From positions 1 to 64,000 of the forward strand of contig NZ_QOLA01000001.1 in the NCBI RefSeq assembly GCF_003324565.1: a DNA stretch of 64,000 bases, written 5' to 3'. The translations under genes were made by a program, and so were the position numbers. The notes beneath the pieces are model-generated. The model saw only the letters and a program-made list of their open reading frames with translations. It made no database searches and was not told the origin of the DNA. This document shows, one piece after another, positions 15,748-24,852 of the stretch. Position 1 is the stretch's first letter, and each line of letters opens with the position of its first letter. Source of the stretch: Streptomyces sp. SDr-06. Its GTDB lineage: Bacteria > Actinomycetota > Actinomycetes > Streptomycetales > Streptomycetaceae.

Positions 15748-16575
15748 ATGCACAGCTACGAAGCGGGGCCGGACCCCCTGGAACGCGACGCGGGGACCGG
15801 CTGGGAGGTCGCCCTCCCCCACAACGGCACGTCCCTCGGCGGTGTACGGATGGCGGGGTTCCGCGACCGCGTCTCCGCGGGGCTCGACAAGCAGGTGCTC
15901 CCGCAGCCTGCCGTGGTCGTCGTCATCGGGCTCGGGGACGCCCCGTTCACGGTCGAGGGCGGCAGCGGAGGGCAGTCCCTGAGGAGCTTCGCCGCCACGC
16001 TGGCGCCCGGCCCGGCCCGCATTCGCGGCCGACGCGTCGAATGCATCGAGATGCGGCTGTCTCCCCCGGCCGCCTACGCGCTGCTCGGCGTGTCCCCGAG
16101 CGAACTCGGCCAGTCGGTCGTCAGCCTCGAAGACCTGTGGGGACGGCAGGAACAGCGCCTGCGCGAGCAGCTCCCCGAGGCCTCGACCTGGCAGGAACGC
16201 CTCGCCCTGGTGGACGCGCTCCTGGTGCGGCGGGCCGCACGGGCGCCGGTCATGGCGCCCGAGGTGACGGCCGTCTGGGACCACATCGTGGCCCGCCGGG
16301 GCCGGGTGCGGATCGGTGAACTCGCCGCGTCCTGCGGCTGGAGCCGCAAACAGCTGTGGTCCAGGTTCAGCGCCCAGATCGGCCTCAGCCCCAAGCGCGC
16401 GGCCATGCTGGTCCGCTTCGATCACGCCGCACGTGCCCTGCGCGCAGGCCACAGCGCCACCGAGGTCGCACTCGCCTGCGGATACGCCGACCAGCCGCAT
16501 CTGCATCGCGACGTCCTGGACTTCGCCGGATGCACGCCGGGCGCCCTGGCCGCACGGGCGACGACCAGCGGCTGA
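15748..16575 (+). CDS. AraC family transcriptional regulator
   Basis: A 275-residue AraC-type regulator. The N-terminal ~165 residues are a poorly conserved sensing region. The C-terminal ~100 form two helix-turn-helix motifs: IGELAASCGWSRKQLWSRFS, then HSATEVALACGYADQPHLHR, ending with the usual proline-containing loop (FAGCTPGALAA). It resembles the AraC proteins that sit beside small-molecule modifying enzymes in Streptomyces. The O-methyltransferase gene begins 92 bases downstream on the same strand, so it is the likely co-transcribed or target gene. Confidence 0.87.
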   Translation: MHSYEAGPDPLERDAGTGWEVALPHNGTSLGGVRMAGFRDRVSAGLDKQVLPQPAVVVVIGLGDAPFTVEGGSGGQSLRSFAATLAPGPARIRGRRVECIEMRLSPPAAYALLGVSPSELGQSVVSLEDLWGRQEQRLREQLPEASTWQERLALVDALLVRRAARAPVMAPEVTAVWDHIVARRGRVRIGELAASCGWSRKQLWSRFSAQIGLSPKRAAMLVRFDHAARALRAGHSATEVALACGYADQPHLHRDVLDFAGCTPGALAARATTSG

Positions 16576-16667
16576 CAGGCGCCCCCGAAACGCCCATCAC
16601 TCCGGGAAGGTCCGCGTACCTCCCCGGTGAACACGCGCACCTGCCCACCCACAACGGAAGGAACACC

Positions 16668-17732
16668 GTGGCGACTACCGATGCCCGAGCAGTGAACCTG
16701 GCCGATCGAGGCCTGATCCTCCGGACCGCCTTCGGCGGCATGGCCGCGCAAACCCTGCGCGCCGCCGTGCGGTTGAAGGTGATCGAGCTGATCGGTGCCG
16801 CGCCCCGCCGGGCCGACGACATCGCGGCCGCGGCCGGGGCCGACCCGCGGTCCATGACCCGGCTGCTGCGCGCCCTGGCCGGGCTCGGCCTCCTCGAGGA
16901 ACACGCCCCAGGCCTGTTCTCCGTCACCCCGGCGGGCGCCCTGCTCGATTCCCGGGCGCCCGGCTCCCTCACCTCCTTCGTGCGGGTGTTCACCGACCCG
17001 GTGGCCCTACGCGCCTGGGAGCACCTGGACACCAGCGTCCGCACCGGTGACGTGGCCTTCGACGCCGTCTTCGGCACGGACTTCTTCAGCCATCTCGCCC
17101 AACACCCCGATATTTCAACGGCGTTCAACGCGGCGATGAGCCAGGCCACCATGGCGACCGCCACCGTGCTGCCGCACGCCTTCGACTTCGGGCGGTTCAC
17201 CTCGGTCACGGACGTCGGCGGCGGGAACGCGACTCTCCTGTCCGCCGTCCTCGCGGCGCACCCCCACCTCAGCGGCGTCGTCCACGACACGGCGCAGGGT
17301 CTGGCCGAGGCGCCGGGGACGCTGCGGCGGCACGGACTCACGCAACGCTGCACCCTGATCGCCGGGGACTTCTTCGGCTCGGTGCCCAAGGGCTCCGACC
17401 TCTACCTGATCAAGAGCGTCCTGCACGACTGGACGGACGAGCAGGTGGTCACCATTCTGAGCCACTGCCGCGAGGTACTGCCGCCCGAGGGCCGTGTCCT
17501 GATCGTGGAGCCCGTGCTGCCCGAGACCGTCGCCACCCAGGACGGCGCCCATGCCTCCGACCACGGAGTCACGTATCTGAGCGACCTCAACATGCTGGTG
17601 AACGCGGGCGGCCGGGAGCGCACCCGCGAGGGCTTCCAGGAGGTGTGCCACCGTGCGGGCCTGACCGTCACCTCGGTCGCTCCTCTCGAAGGAGCCGCCC
17701 CGTTCTCCCTCATCGAGGCCGCCGCCTGCTGA
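16668..17732 (+). CDS. SAM-dependent O-methyltransferase (plant/antibiotic type, Methyltransf_2)
   Basis: A 354-residue class I methyltransferase of the family that methylates hydroxyls on aromatic polyketides and phenolics. The N-terminal winged-helix dimerisation region (GGMAAQTLRAAVRLKVIELI, RADDIAAAAGADPRSMTRLL) is followed by the SAM-binding glycine motif (TDVGGGNATLL), the acidic motif (GDFFGSVPKGSDLYLIKSVL) and the catalytic His region (LHDWTDEQ). All key elements are present. GTG 16668 is supported by GGAAGGA. No polyketide or other biosynthetic genes are adjacent, so the substrate is unknown; a xenobiotic or resistance role is possible. Confidence 0.9.
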   Translation: MATTDARAVNLADRGLILRTAFGGMAAQTLRAAVRLKVIELIGAAPRRADDIAAAAGADPRSMTRLLRALAGLGLLEEHAPGLFSVTPAGALLDSRAPGSLTSFVRVFTDPVALRAWEHLDTSVRTGDVAFDAVFGTDFFSHLAQHPDISTAFNAAMSQATMATATVLPHAFDFGRFTSVTDVGGGNATLLSAVLAAHPHLSGVVHDTAQGLAEAPGTLRRHGLTQRCTLIAGDFFGSVPKGSDLYLIKSVLHDWTDEQVVTILSHCREVLPPEGRVLIVEPVLPETVATQDGAHASDHGVTYLSDLNMLVNAGGRERTREGFQEVCHRAGLTVTSVAPLEGAAPFSLIEAAAC

Positions 17733-17804
17733 CCGTCCCACCACCGGAGGTGAGCGGTCACCGGGACGGGCACCGACCAGGCCCACCTCACGTGTGTGCA
17801 AAGT

Positions 17805-18335
17805 TCACGATGCGCGTCCGGGGCCACCGGGCGCGGGTTGCGGAGCGAAGTCGGCGGCGGGCTCGGTGGCGTACCGGCTCATCGTGCGGAGGGTGGCCCG
17901 CGGGCTCAGCGCCTGCCCGCCGGCGATCATGTCCTGGAGGTCGCGGAAGTACTGCACGTACAGGTCGGGTGTGAACGTGCTGAGCATGACGGCGGGTTGG
18001 TCGGTGACGTTGGCGAAGGTGTGCGGGGCGCCGGTCGGGACCATCACGAGCGTGCCCGCCGTGGCATCGTGGTCCTGGTCGCCGACGGTGAACCGCACCG
18101 CGCCGGAGATCACGTAGAAGCCCTCGTCGTGCTGGGCGTGGCGGTGTTGCGGCGGGCCGGGCGTGTGCGGCGCGAGGACGGACTCCGCGAGCCCGAGGCG
18201 GTGCCCGGTGTTGCTGCCGTCCTCCAGGATGCGCAGGCGTGTGGTGCCGAGAACGATCGTCTCGCCGTCACCCGGCCCGACGACCGAGACGACGGGGTCG
18301 GCGACGGGCTCGCTGGTTTTCGATGCGTCAGTCAT
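17805..18335 (-). CDS. Cupin domain protein
   Basis: A 176-residue protein with one cupin barrel. The metal-binding motif 1 (PPQHRHAQHDEGFYVISGAV) has His, His, Glu in the right places, and motif 2 (PTGAPHTFANVTDQPA) supplies the third His. The C-terminal ~50 residues are helical. It could be a dioxygenase, isomerase or sensor; the substrate is unknown. It is divergent from a LysR gene with an 80-bp shared promoter region carrying an inverted repeat, so it is probably that regulator's target. Confidence 0.87.
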   Translation of the reverse strand: MTDASKTSEPVADPVVSVVGPGDGETIVLGTTRLRILEDGSNTGHRLGLAESVLAPHTPGPPQHRHAQHDEGFYVISGAVRFTVGDQDHDATAGTLVMVPTGAPHTFANVTDQPAVMLSTFTPDLYVQYFRDLQDMIAGGQALSPRATLRTMSRYATEPAADFAPQPAPGGPGRAS

Positions 18336-18389
18336 GACCCGATTCCACGGCCGGGGCCCGGTGCCTGTCCAAGACCTGTTCTCCGACCT

Positions 18390-18408
18390 CGATACCGTCC
18401 GGGTATCG
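18390..18408. promoter_or_regulatory. Inverted repeat between cupin and LysR genes
   Basis: CGATACC (18390-18396), five bases, then GGTATCG (18402-18408) form perfect 7-base arms. It ends eight bases before the LysR start and lies in the shared promoter region, fitting a LysR-type T-N11-A site or an autoregulatory operator. Confidence 0.6.
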
Positions 18409-18415
18409 TCGCAGC

Positions 18416-19267
18416 ATGGAGCTACGTACGCTGCGCTACTTCGTGGCGGTCGCCGAGGAACTCCACTTCGGGCGGGCCGCCACGCGGCTGCACATGAGCC
18501 AGCCGCCCCTGAGCCGGGCGATCAGACAGCTGGAGGGCGAGGTCGGCGCCACCCTGCTGGACCGGTCGCCGGCCGGTGTCACGCTGACTCCGGTGGGAGC
18601 GGTACTCCTTGAGGAGGCGCGAGCCCTGCTCGACCGGGCCGAGCGGCTGCGCGTGCGCGTGGCCGCGGCCGCCGGAGCCGCGACGCTCACCGTCGGCATC
18701 CTGGGCGACGGCGGCGACCGGGCCGCGCTCCGGCTGGCCGACTCCTACCGGCGACGGCACCCGCGCGTGGAGGTCCGCGTCCGCGAGACCGACCTGACCG
18801 ATCCCACCTGCGGGCTGCACGCCGGATTGGTCGACGTCGCCCTCACCCGCGCCCCCTTCGACGAGACCGGCCTGAGGGTCCACGAGGTGCGCGCCGACCC
18901 GGTGGGGGCGCTGCTGCGCGCGGACGATCCGCTGGCCGGCCGCGCGCAGTTGAAGCTGGCCGACCTGACGGACCGGCGCTGGTTCCGGTTCCCGGAGGGA
19001 ACCGACCCCCGCTGGCAGGCGTACTGGAACGGCGGGGAATCCCGCGAGGGGCCCGTGGTGCGCGCCGTCCAGGAGTGCCAGCAGGCCGTTCTGTGGAACG
19101 GCACGATCGGCCTGGCACCCCTGGTCCACCGGCCGACGCGGGGGCTCGCCGTCGTGCCGCTGTCGGACATGCCACCGAGCCGGGTGGTGGTGGCGTGGAA
19201 CGAGGGCGACACCAATCCGCTGATCCGCTCCTTCGCCGAGATCGCGACGGCCGCCCACCGCGCCTGA
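18416..19267 (+). CDS. LysR family transcriptional regulator
   Basis: A 283-residue LysR regulator: N-terminal helix-turn-helix (MELRTLRYFVAVAEELHFGR, then LHMSQPPLSRAIRQLE), linker helix, and a periplasmic-binding-protein-like effector domain from about residue 88. The order and length are normal. It is transcribed away from the cupin gene, the classic arrangement for a LysR regulator and its target. The ligand is unknown. Confidence 0.93.
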   Translation: MELRTLRYFVAVAEELHFGRAATRLHMSQPPLSRAIRQLEGEVGATLLDRSPAGVTLTPVGAVLLEEARALLDRAERLRVRVAAAAGAATLTVGILGDGGDRAALRLADSYRRRHPRVEVRVRETDLTDPTCGLHAGLVDVALTRAPFDETGLRVHEVRADPVGALLRADDPLAGRAQLKLADLTDRRWFRFPEGTDPRWQAYWNGGESREGPVVRAVQECQQAVLWNGTIGLAPLVHRPTRGLAVVPLSDMPPSRVVVAWNEGDTNPLIRSFAEIATAAHRA

Positions 19268-19322
19268 ACGGCCCATGTCCGTACGGCGGTTGGGCCCATG
19301 GAGGGCGCCGGACGGCCCCGGC

Positions 19323-20435
19323 CTAGAGGGCCAGCCACTCACTCAATGTCGTCACCTCGTCGAGGACGTCGGGCAGCGGCTCGACGCCCAGACCGGGCCC
19401 GGTCGGCACGTCGAGGTGTCCGTCCGCCAGGACGAACGGCGTGGTGATGTCGGTGGCGAAGTAACGGTGGGAGCCCGAGGTGTCGCCGGGCAGGGTGAAG
19501 CCGGGCAGCGCGGCCAGGGCGATGTTGGCGGCGCGGCCGATGCCCGTCTCCAGCATGCCGCCGCACCAGACGGGTATGCCGTGGGCCCGGGCGAGGTCGT
19601 GGATGCGGCGTGCTTCCAGGTAGCCGCCCACCCGGGCCGGTTTGACGTTGATGACGGAACAGGCGCCCAGGGAGATGGCCGCAGCGGCATGGGCGGCCGA
19701 CTCGATGGACTCGTCGAGGCAGATCGGGGTGCCCAGCATCCTGGCCAGCTGGGCGTGCTGCACCAGGTCGTCGTTGGCCAGGGGCTGCTCGATCAGGAGC
19801 AGGTCGAAGGCATCGAGCCTGGCGAGGTGCTGGGCGTCCACAAGGGTGTAGGCGGCGTTGGCGTCGACCTGGAGGAGCAGATCGTCCCCGAAGCGCTCGC
19901 GGACGGCACGGACGGGCTCGATGTCCCAACCGGGCTCGATCTTCAGCTTGATGCGGACATAGCCTTCCGCGACGTACTGCTCCACCGCGTCCAGCAGTCG
20001 GGGCACCGAGTCCATGATGCCGACCGAGACCCCGCACGGCACGCGGTCGCGGGCCGCGCCGAGGTACGAGCCGAACGACTCGCCGCTCAGCCGGAGTTGC
20101 GCGTCGAGCACCGCGCTCTCCAGGGCGGACTTGGCCATGTGGTGGCCGGTGAAGGGTTCCAGCGCCCGGCCCACGCCCGCGGCGTCCACGCCGTCCGTGG
20201 GCAGGGCCGGGACGAGGAACCTGCGCAGGACGTCCTGGGCGCCGTCGACGTACTCGGAGCAGTAGCGGGGCTCGGACATGGCGGCGCACTCGGCCCATCC
20301 CTCGCCGTCCGCGGTGACGACCCGCACGAGGAGGACGTCCCGGCGGGTCTCGACGCCGAAGGAGGTGCGGAACGGGGCGACGAGCGGCATCGCGATGCGG
20401 CGCAGTTCGATGCCGGAGATCTTCATCGTGGTCAC
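19323..20435 (-). CDS. N-succinyl/N-acylamino acid racemase (OSBS/NSAR, enolase superfamily)
   Basis: A 370-residue enolase-superfamily enzyme very like the Amycolatopsis and Geobacillus N-acylamino acid racemases. Intact features are the catalytic lysine pair in IKLKIEPGWD, metal ligands in QVDAN, LLIEQPL and CLDESI, the second acid-base lysine in INVKPARVGG, and the specificity segment GVSVGIMDS. It interconverts N-succinyl D- and L-amino acids, and may also make o-succinylbenzoate. GTG 20435 overlaps the GNAT stop (GTGA) with GGGAG upstream and is preferred; ATG 20426 is the alternative. It is last in a coupled three-gene operon with a GNAT and an M20 peptidase, so the racemase role is favoured over menaquinone synthesis. 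Confidence 0.9.
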   Translation of the reverse strand: MTTMKISGIELRRIAMPLVAPFRTSFGVETRRDVLLVRVVTADGEGWAECAAMSEPRYCSEYVDGAQDVLRRFLVPALPTDGVDAAGVGRALEPFTGHHMAKSALESAVLDAQLRLSGESFGSYLGAARDRVPCGVSVGIMDSVPRLLDAVEQYVAEGYVRIKLKIEPGWDIEPVRAVRERFGDDLLLQVDANAAYTLVDAQHLARLDAFDLLLIEQPLANDDLVQHAQLARMLGTPICLDESIESAAHAAAAISLGACSVINVKPARVGGYLEARRIHDLARAHGIPVWCGGMLETGIGRAANIALAALPGFTLPGDTSGSHRYFATDITTPFVLADGHLDVPTGPGLGVEPLPDVLDEVTTLSEWLAL

Positions 20436-21238
20436 AGGTGGCTCCCGGGGGCGGGTCGGGCGGGGATCGGGGTGGGCGTGCGGCGGACGATGTAGCCGCG
20501 ACGGTCGTGGAGACCGACGACATCGGCCCCGTCGGCGAGCAGACCGCCGAGGGTCTGGCGGACGGCGAGCCGCCAGGCATGGGCGGCCGGTGCGTCGCCG
20601 CGGCGCAGGGCCTCGATGTCCTCGGGCAGCTCGATCACCACGAACTCGGCGTCGGTGGGCCCCAGTTCGGGACGCCCCTCGACACTGCGCACGCCGTGCA
20701 CGGCGCCGTCCGGCATCGCCCGGCCACCCGCTCCGGCGGCGGGCAGGGGCGCGGTGATGTCCCAGGCCGCCAGGATCCGGTCCGACTCGTCGCCGCCGTT
20801 GATGGTGTCGTCCATGGCGCCGTAGAAGGACTGGAGGTACTCCTCGGGGCGGGCGCCGAGTTTGGTGAGGTTGAAGTGGGCGTTGCGGCGGACCAGCGGG
20901 TCGTAGGTCCAGGTGATGCGCTTGAGGCCGCGCTCCAGGGCCCATTGGCGCTGGTGCAGCTTGAGCGCCAGACCGATACCCCGGCCCATGGCGGCGCCCG
21001 TGATGTGGGAGTGCAGGGTGGTGCCCGCGGGCTCGCCGAAGAACGCCAGGGACGCCCCCGCGAGCCGGCCGTCCTCGTACGCCCCGACCGCGTAGTTCCC
21101 CGCGTGGCTCAGGGCGCGCATGACCTCGGCGGAGACCGGCGGTGTGTCCGGGCGGGTGCCCCAGATCTCGGCGTAGAGACGGCCTGCGGCCTCGAACTCC
21201 GCCATCGTGTGGAGCTCACGGATGTCGAGGCCGGTCAC
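20432..21238 (-). CDS. GNAT acyltransferase, COG3375-like (probable amino acid N-succinyltransferase)
   Basis: A 268-residue GNAT protein of the COG3375 type. The acetyl/succinyl-CoA loop region appears as HSHITGAAMGRGIGLALKLH, followed by the ITWTYDPLVRRNAHFNLTKL stretch characteristic of this subgroup. Close relatives next to N-succinylamino acid racemases are known to succinylate D-amino acids, which would commit them to the pathway. It begins at GTG 21238, overlapping the M20 stop, and its own stop overlaps the racemase start, so three proteins are made in fixed proportion. Confidence 0.82.
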   Translation of the reverse strand: MTGLDIRELHTMAEFEAAGRLYAEIWGTRPDTPPVSAEVMRALSHAGNYAVGAYEDGRLAGASLAFFGEPAGTTLHSHITGAAMGRGIGLALKLHQRQWALERGLKRITWTYDPLVRRNAHFNLTKLGARPEEYLQSFYGAMDDTINGGDESDRILAAWDITAPLPAAGAGGRAMPDGAVHGVRSVEGRPELGPTDAEFVVIELPEDIEALRRGDAPAAHAWRLAVRQTLGGLLADGADVVGLHDRRGYIVRRTPTPIPARPAPGSHL

Positions 21239-22362
21239 AGCATCGCTCCGAGGAGTTCGGCCAGCAGCCGCGCGCGGGGCGGCATGGTGGCGGCCAGTAC
21301 GTGTTCGTGGTCGGCGTGCGCCCCGTCGCCCACCGCCCCGAGGCCGTCGAGGGTGGGGCAGCCCGCGCCCGCGGTGTAGTTGCCGTCGGACGCGCCACCG
21401 ACCGCCGCCTGGCGCAGTTCACCCATGCCCAGGCCGCAGGCGACGTCCGCGGCCAGCGCGAACAGTTCCTTGGATCGATCGGCGTCCAGGGGTGGGCGGT
21501 TGGGGCCGCCGTCCAAGTGCAGCCGGGCGCCGGGGTGGTGGGGACGCAGGGCCGAGATGAGCTCGTGGACCGCTTCCTGCGCCGCCGGGGTGGGGACGCG
21601 GGCGTCGATGCTCAGTTCGGCGCGGGCCGGCACGGTGTTGGTGGTGGTACCGGCGCGCATCACGGTCGGGGTGATGGTGGTGCCCGGTCCGGTGCGGGTG
21701 GTGACCGCTTCGGTGACGCGTTCCAGGGCGAGCAGGTGACGGGCGAGTTCGGTGGCCGCGTTGATGCCCTTGTCCGGGTCGAGTCCGGAGTGGGCGGCGC
21801 GGCCCTCGACGCTCAGATGGTAGTGGGACATGCCCTTGCGGCTGGTCTTCAGGGCGCCTCCGGGAGCCGACGGCTCCACGACCAGCGCGGCCCGGCAGGA
21901 CCGTGCGGTGTCCTCGATGAGGGCGCGGGAGGTGTCGGAGCCGACCTCCTCGTCGCCGGTGACCAGCACGCACAGCCCGTCCAGGGAAGGAAGCGTGGCC
22001 AGCGCGTGGAAGAGCTGGACCAGCCCGGCCTTCATGTCGAAGACACCGGGACCGCGGACGATGCCCTCCCGCACCGTGAAGGGGTGCGACGCGAGTGTGC
22101 CGATCGGCCAGACGGTGTCGTGATGGCCGAGGAGCAGGACGCGCGGAGTGCCGAACGACCACTGGAGGTGGCTCACCCCGTCGACCACGTGGATCCGCGG
22201 CGTGGCACCGATCAGTCGGCTGCCCTGCTCGGCGACGACATGGGCACTGCGGGCGACCGCCTCGTGGTCGGCGGAGTACGACTCGCACGACACGAGCTCT
22301 TCGAGGTCCTGGAGCATCGGGTCGAGCGGCGGGGCGGAACGGGAAACGGGGTGGGCCTGCAC
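21235..22362 (-). CDS. M20 family metallo-hydrolase (probable N-succinyl-L-amino acid desuccinylase)
   Basis: A 375-residue M20 peptidase/amidohydrolase. Zinc-binding and catalytic residues are in place: LLGHHDTVWP (His and catalytic Asp), GVFDMKAG (bridging Asp), VTGDEEVGS (catalytic Glu and metal Glu), and a C-terminal HADHEHV metal His. A dimerisation lid (SRKGMSHYHLSVEGRAAHSG) interrupts the catalytic domain as usual. GTG 22362 follows AGGAG. As first gene of the operon with the GNAT and racemase, its likely role is to remove the succinyl group from the racemised L-amino acid. A peptidase or carboxypeptidase G2-like role is the alternative. Confidence 0.88.
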   Translation of the reverse strand: MQAHPVSRSAPPLDPMLQDLEELVSCESYSADHEAVARSAHVVAEQGSRLIGATPRIHVVDGVSHLQWSFGTPRVLLLGHHDTVWPIGTLASHPFTVREGIVRGPGVFDMKAGLVQLFHALATLPSLDGLCVLVTGDEEVGSDTSRALIEDTARSCRAALVVEPSAPGGALKTSRKGMSHYHLSVEGRAAHSGLDPDKGINAATELARHLLALERVTEAVTTRTGPGTTITPTVMRAGTTTNTVPARAELSIDARVPTPAAQEAVHELISALRPHHPGARLHLDGGPNRPPLDADRSKELFALAADVACGLGMGELRQAAVGGASDGNYTAGAGCPTLDGLGAVGDGAHADHEHVLAATMPPRARLLAELLGAML

Positions 22363-22686
22363 GGGTGCGTTCTCCTGGGCTGGGCGAGGGGGTGTCCGCA
22401 AAGGTGTCCTGAGCGGATGACCGCCACGGTAGGCACGCCGCGGGAGCCGGAGTTGGTACGTGAGTGGCAACATCGGGGCCGCATTCGTACGGCGGCCCCA
22501 ACCAGCCCGGCGCGCCATGGCGTACGGCGGCGGACGTCAGCCCATGGGGGGTGCTGATGACGCGTCTTGGGGTTGCCGCCGAGGACCTGACACCTTCGGC
22601 GACATCCATGCCGACCTGCCCGTGCCACCCGGCGCGCGCCGCTGAACCGGCCGCGGCGCAGGCCCCCTTGGGCACCGGGGCCACCC
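22363..22686. other. Intergenic region before the M20-GNAT-racemase operon
   Basis: 324 bp between the PucR stop and the M20 start, both on the minus strand. It should contain the operon promoter, and perhaps the PucR operator, but I see no strong -35/-10 or inverted repeat. Minus-strand frames crossing it (for example around 22540-22600) have weak coding character and no recognisable family. Confidence 0.35.
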
Positions 22687-24345
22687 TCACCCCGCGGCGG
22701 CGCGCCACCCCGGTTCGTCCGCGCTGTCGTAGAGGCCCATCAGGCGCATCTGCAGCATCGCCGCGAACCGGGCGTTCGGGTCCCGCAGGTCGATCCCTCC
22801 CACCTCCGCCACCCGGCGGATGCGGTAGCGGAAGGTGTTGGGGTGGACGAAGACGCTCGCCGAAGCCGCGATCACGTCGCCGAAGGCGTCCAGCCACGCC
22901 CGCAGGGTCTCGACCAGATGGGCATGGTGGCGCGCGTCGTAGTCCGCCAACCGCGCGATGGGGCCGGCCAGTTCGTCCCGGTTGGCGGCCACCAGGTCCC
23001 GCATTTCGAGCAGCAGCGCGTCGATGTGCACGTCCCCGATCGCGGCGACCCGCCGCAGTCCGCGCCCGTGGAGCAGGACGCGCAGCACCCGGTCGGCGTT
23101 GACCCGCGACCGGGCCAGGGCGGCGGGGTCGTCCGCCACGGAACCGATTCCAACGACCGCCCCGGTGCGCGCGCCGGTGCGCTCCAGGAAGTTCGACGCC
23201 ACCTGCACGGCACGCTCCTGGGCCGACACCGAGGTCCCCTTGACCGGGAACAGGGCGTACGCGACATCGCCAAGGTACGCCACCGCGGACCTCGGCTGCA
23301 CCGCCGTCAGGTGCACGCCCAGCGCACTCGCCAACCGCTGACACTCCGCCGCGACCTGGGCATGATCACCCTCCCCCGGCTGAAGGCCCAGCGCCATGAC
23401 GAGCAGCGGTCCGTCGGCGAGGCCGAGGCGGCCCAGCGCCGACGCCGCGCCGGCGCCGCCCTCCAGTGCCGTCGTCACCAGGTCGGCGCGGAGCCGGTGC
23501 TGCGCGTCGGTGCCCGCGCGGAAGCGCAGCATGTGGAGGGCGGCGAGCTTGGCCGCCTCCCGGAACGCCTCCTCGCGCTCCTTGGTGAGCGGCTCGCGCA
23601 GCGTCGCCCACACGGAGCCCAGGATCTCGTCCCCGGCGCGCACGGCGATCGCCACCCGCGGCAGCGCGATCTCGTCCCCCAGCGTGGGCGGCGGAATGTG
23701 CAACGGGCCCTCGCGGCGGTACAGCTCCTTGAAGACCCCCTGTTCCTGGTGGATCCTCAGGTATCGCTCCGGCACCCGCCGGGCCAGGATGCTGGCCACC
23801 CGGGGCGGATCGGCTTCGTCCTGGCGTCCGGAGAAGGCCAGGATGCGCGAGCGGCGGTCCTCGATGGTGACAGGCGCGTCGAGGAGCGTGGCGATCGCGT
23901 TCGCCAGCGCGAACAGATCACCGGACGGCACACCGCCCAGGGTCTGCTCCCCAATCTCACCCACGTCGTCCTCGGACAGCAACATCCTCAGCATGGAGGC
24001 CAGTTGAGCCCATGAGGCTCCGCGGGTCAGCTCCAACAGGGCGACACCGGTCTCGGCGGCCGCGGCTTCGAGTTCGGCGCACGCCTCGACCGGTCCACGG
24101 ACCACCAGGGCGGCCGCGCCCGCACGCGCCAGTTCGCGGAGCAGCCGGGCCGTCCGTTCCGGCCCGTGGACACCGTTGCCGAGCACGATGGCGTGCTCGG
24201 GGTAGTGCTGCTCGTCGTACGGATCATGGATGCCGACCCCGCCGAGTTCGCCCGCCCGGGCGGGATCACCGTGGAGCAGATCGAGAAGGGTGGGTCCGAG
24301 GTCGTCGAGCACCCGGCCCAGACTCCGGGCCGGGTGTTCCGACAT
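22687..24345 (-). CDS. PucR family transcriptional regulator
   Basis: A ~552-residue regulator with the PucR layout: an N-terminal purine-catabolism-type ligand domain (HYPEHAIVLGNGVHG, then a LLELTRGASWAQLASML segment), a central GGDEF-like/CdaR region, and the C-terminal PucR helix-turn-helix (AASASVFVHPNTFRYRIRRV). ATG 24345 is preferred; ATG 24357 is in frame but has GGAG immediately adjacent, too close for normal use. PucR proteins activate catabolism of purines, amino acids or similar nitrogen sources. It lies directly upstream of the M20-GNAT-racemase operon on the same strand, which makes it the probable regulator. Confidence 0.88.
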   Translation of the reverse strand: MSEHPARSLGRVLDDLGPTLLDLLHGDPARAGELGGVGIHDPYDEQHYPEHAIVLGNGVHGPERTARLLRELARAGAAALVVRGPVEACAELEAAAAETGVALLELTRGASWAQLASMLRMLLSEDDVGEIGEQTLGGVPSGDLFALANAIATLLDAPVTIEDRRSRILAFSGRQDEADPPRVASILARRVPERYLRIHQEQGVFKELYRREGPLHIPPPTLGDEIALPRVAIAVRAGDEILGSVWATLREPLTKEREEAFREAAKLAALHMLRFRAGTDAQHRLRADLVTTALEGGAGAASALGRLGLADGPLLVMALGLQPGEGDHAQVAAECQRLASALGVHLTAVQPRSAVAYLGDVAYALFPVKGTSVSAQERAVQVASNFLERTGARTGAVVGIGSVADDPAALARSRVNADRVLRVLLHGRGLRRVAAIGDVHIDALLLEMRDLVAANRDELAGPIARLADYDARHHAHLVETLRAWLDAFGDVIAASASVFVHPNTFRYRIRRVAEVGGIDLRDPNARFAAMLQMRLMGLYDSADEPGWRAAAG

Positions 24346-24852
24346 GTGCCTGATCATCTCCGCAGGTTAGAACCGGTACGGTCCTATACGTCCGTATGTG
24401 CGGACGAGGATACGGGACGGTCTTCGTCGCCCGGTACGAATGCCTGGCGAGCGGGCCGCCACAGCCGTGCCTGGACGGCTTCCCACCAGCGCCTCGGCCG
24501 GTTCGACGGCCGACAGCACCCGCGCGGCGCCCGCCGGGACGAGCCGGATTTCGGTGCCGCGGCGACGGCCACCTGCGCGCCCGCCGCCGCAGTGCCTCCC
24601 CAGCCCGGGCGCTCCACTGGCCCGCCCCGCTCGTGACGGTACGGATCGCGGGATCGACCAGCTCCTCCCGTACGTCGGCGGCGACTTGGAGGACGTCCAG
24701 CCGCCTAGCGTCGGCTTGTCCCTACACAACCGCACCGCCTCCCGGGTGCGGCACACCCAGGCAACGCACGCCCTGGCAGACGGAGTTCAACCGTCCGAGA
24801 CTCGGTCCGACAGCACCCATCAGCATCAGCACCAAGGACAGAGGGTTTCGCC
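24346..24852. other. Gap with possible gene remnant
   Basis: About 500 bp between divergent PucR and SDR genes without an intact gene. On the minus strand near 24710-24600 one frame reads with good actinomycete codon usage for ~40 codons (ADARRLDVLQVAADVREELV, then DPAIRTVTSGAGQWSARAG), with a stop just upstream and then loss of coding character. This could be a decayed gene; the family is not recognised. The region must also hold both promoters. Confidence 0.3.
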
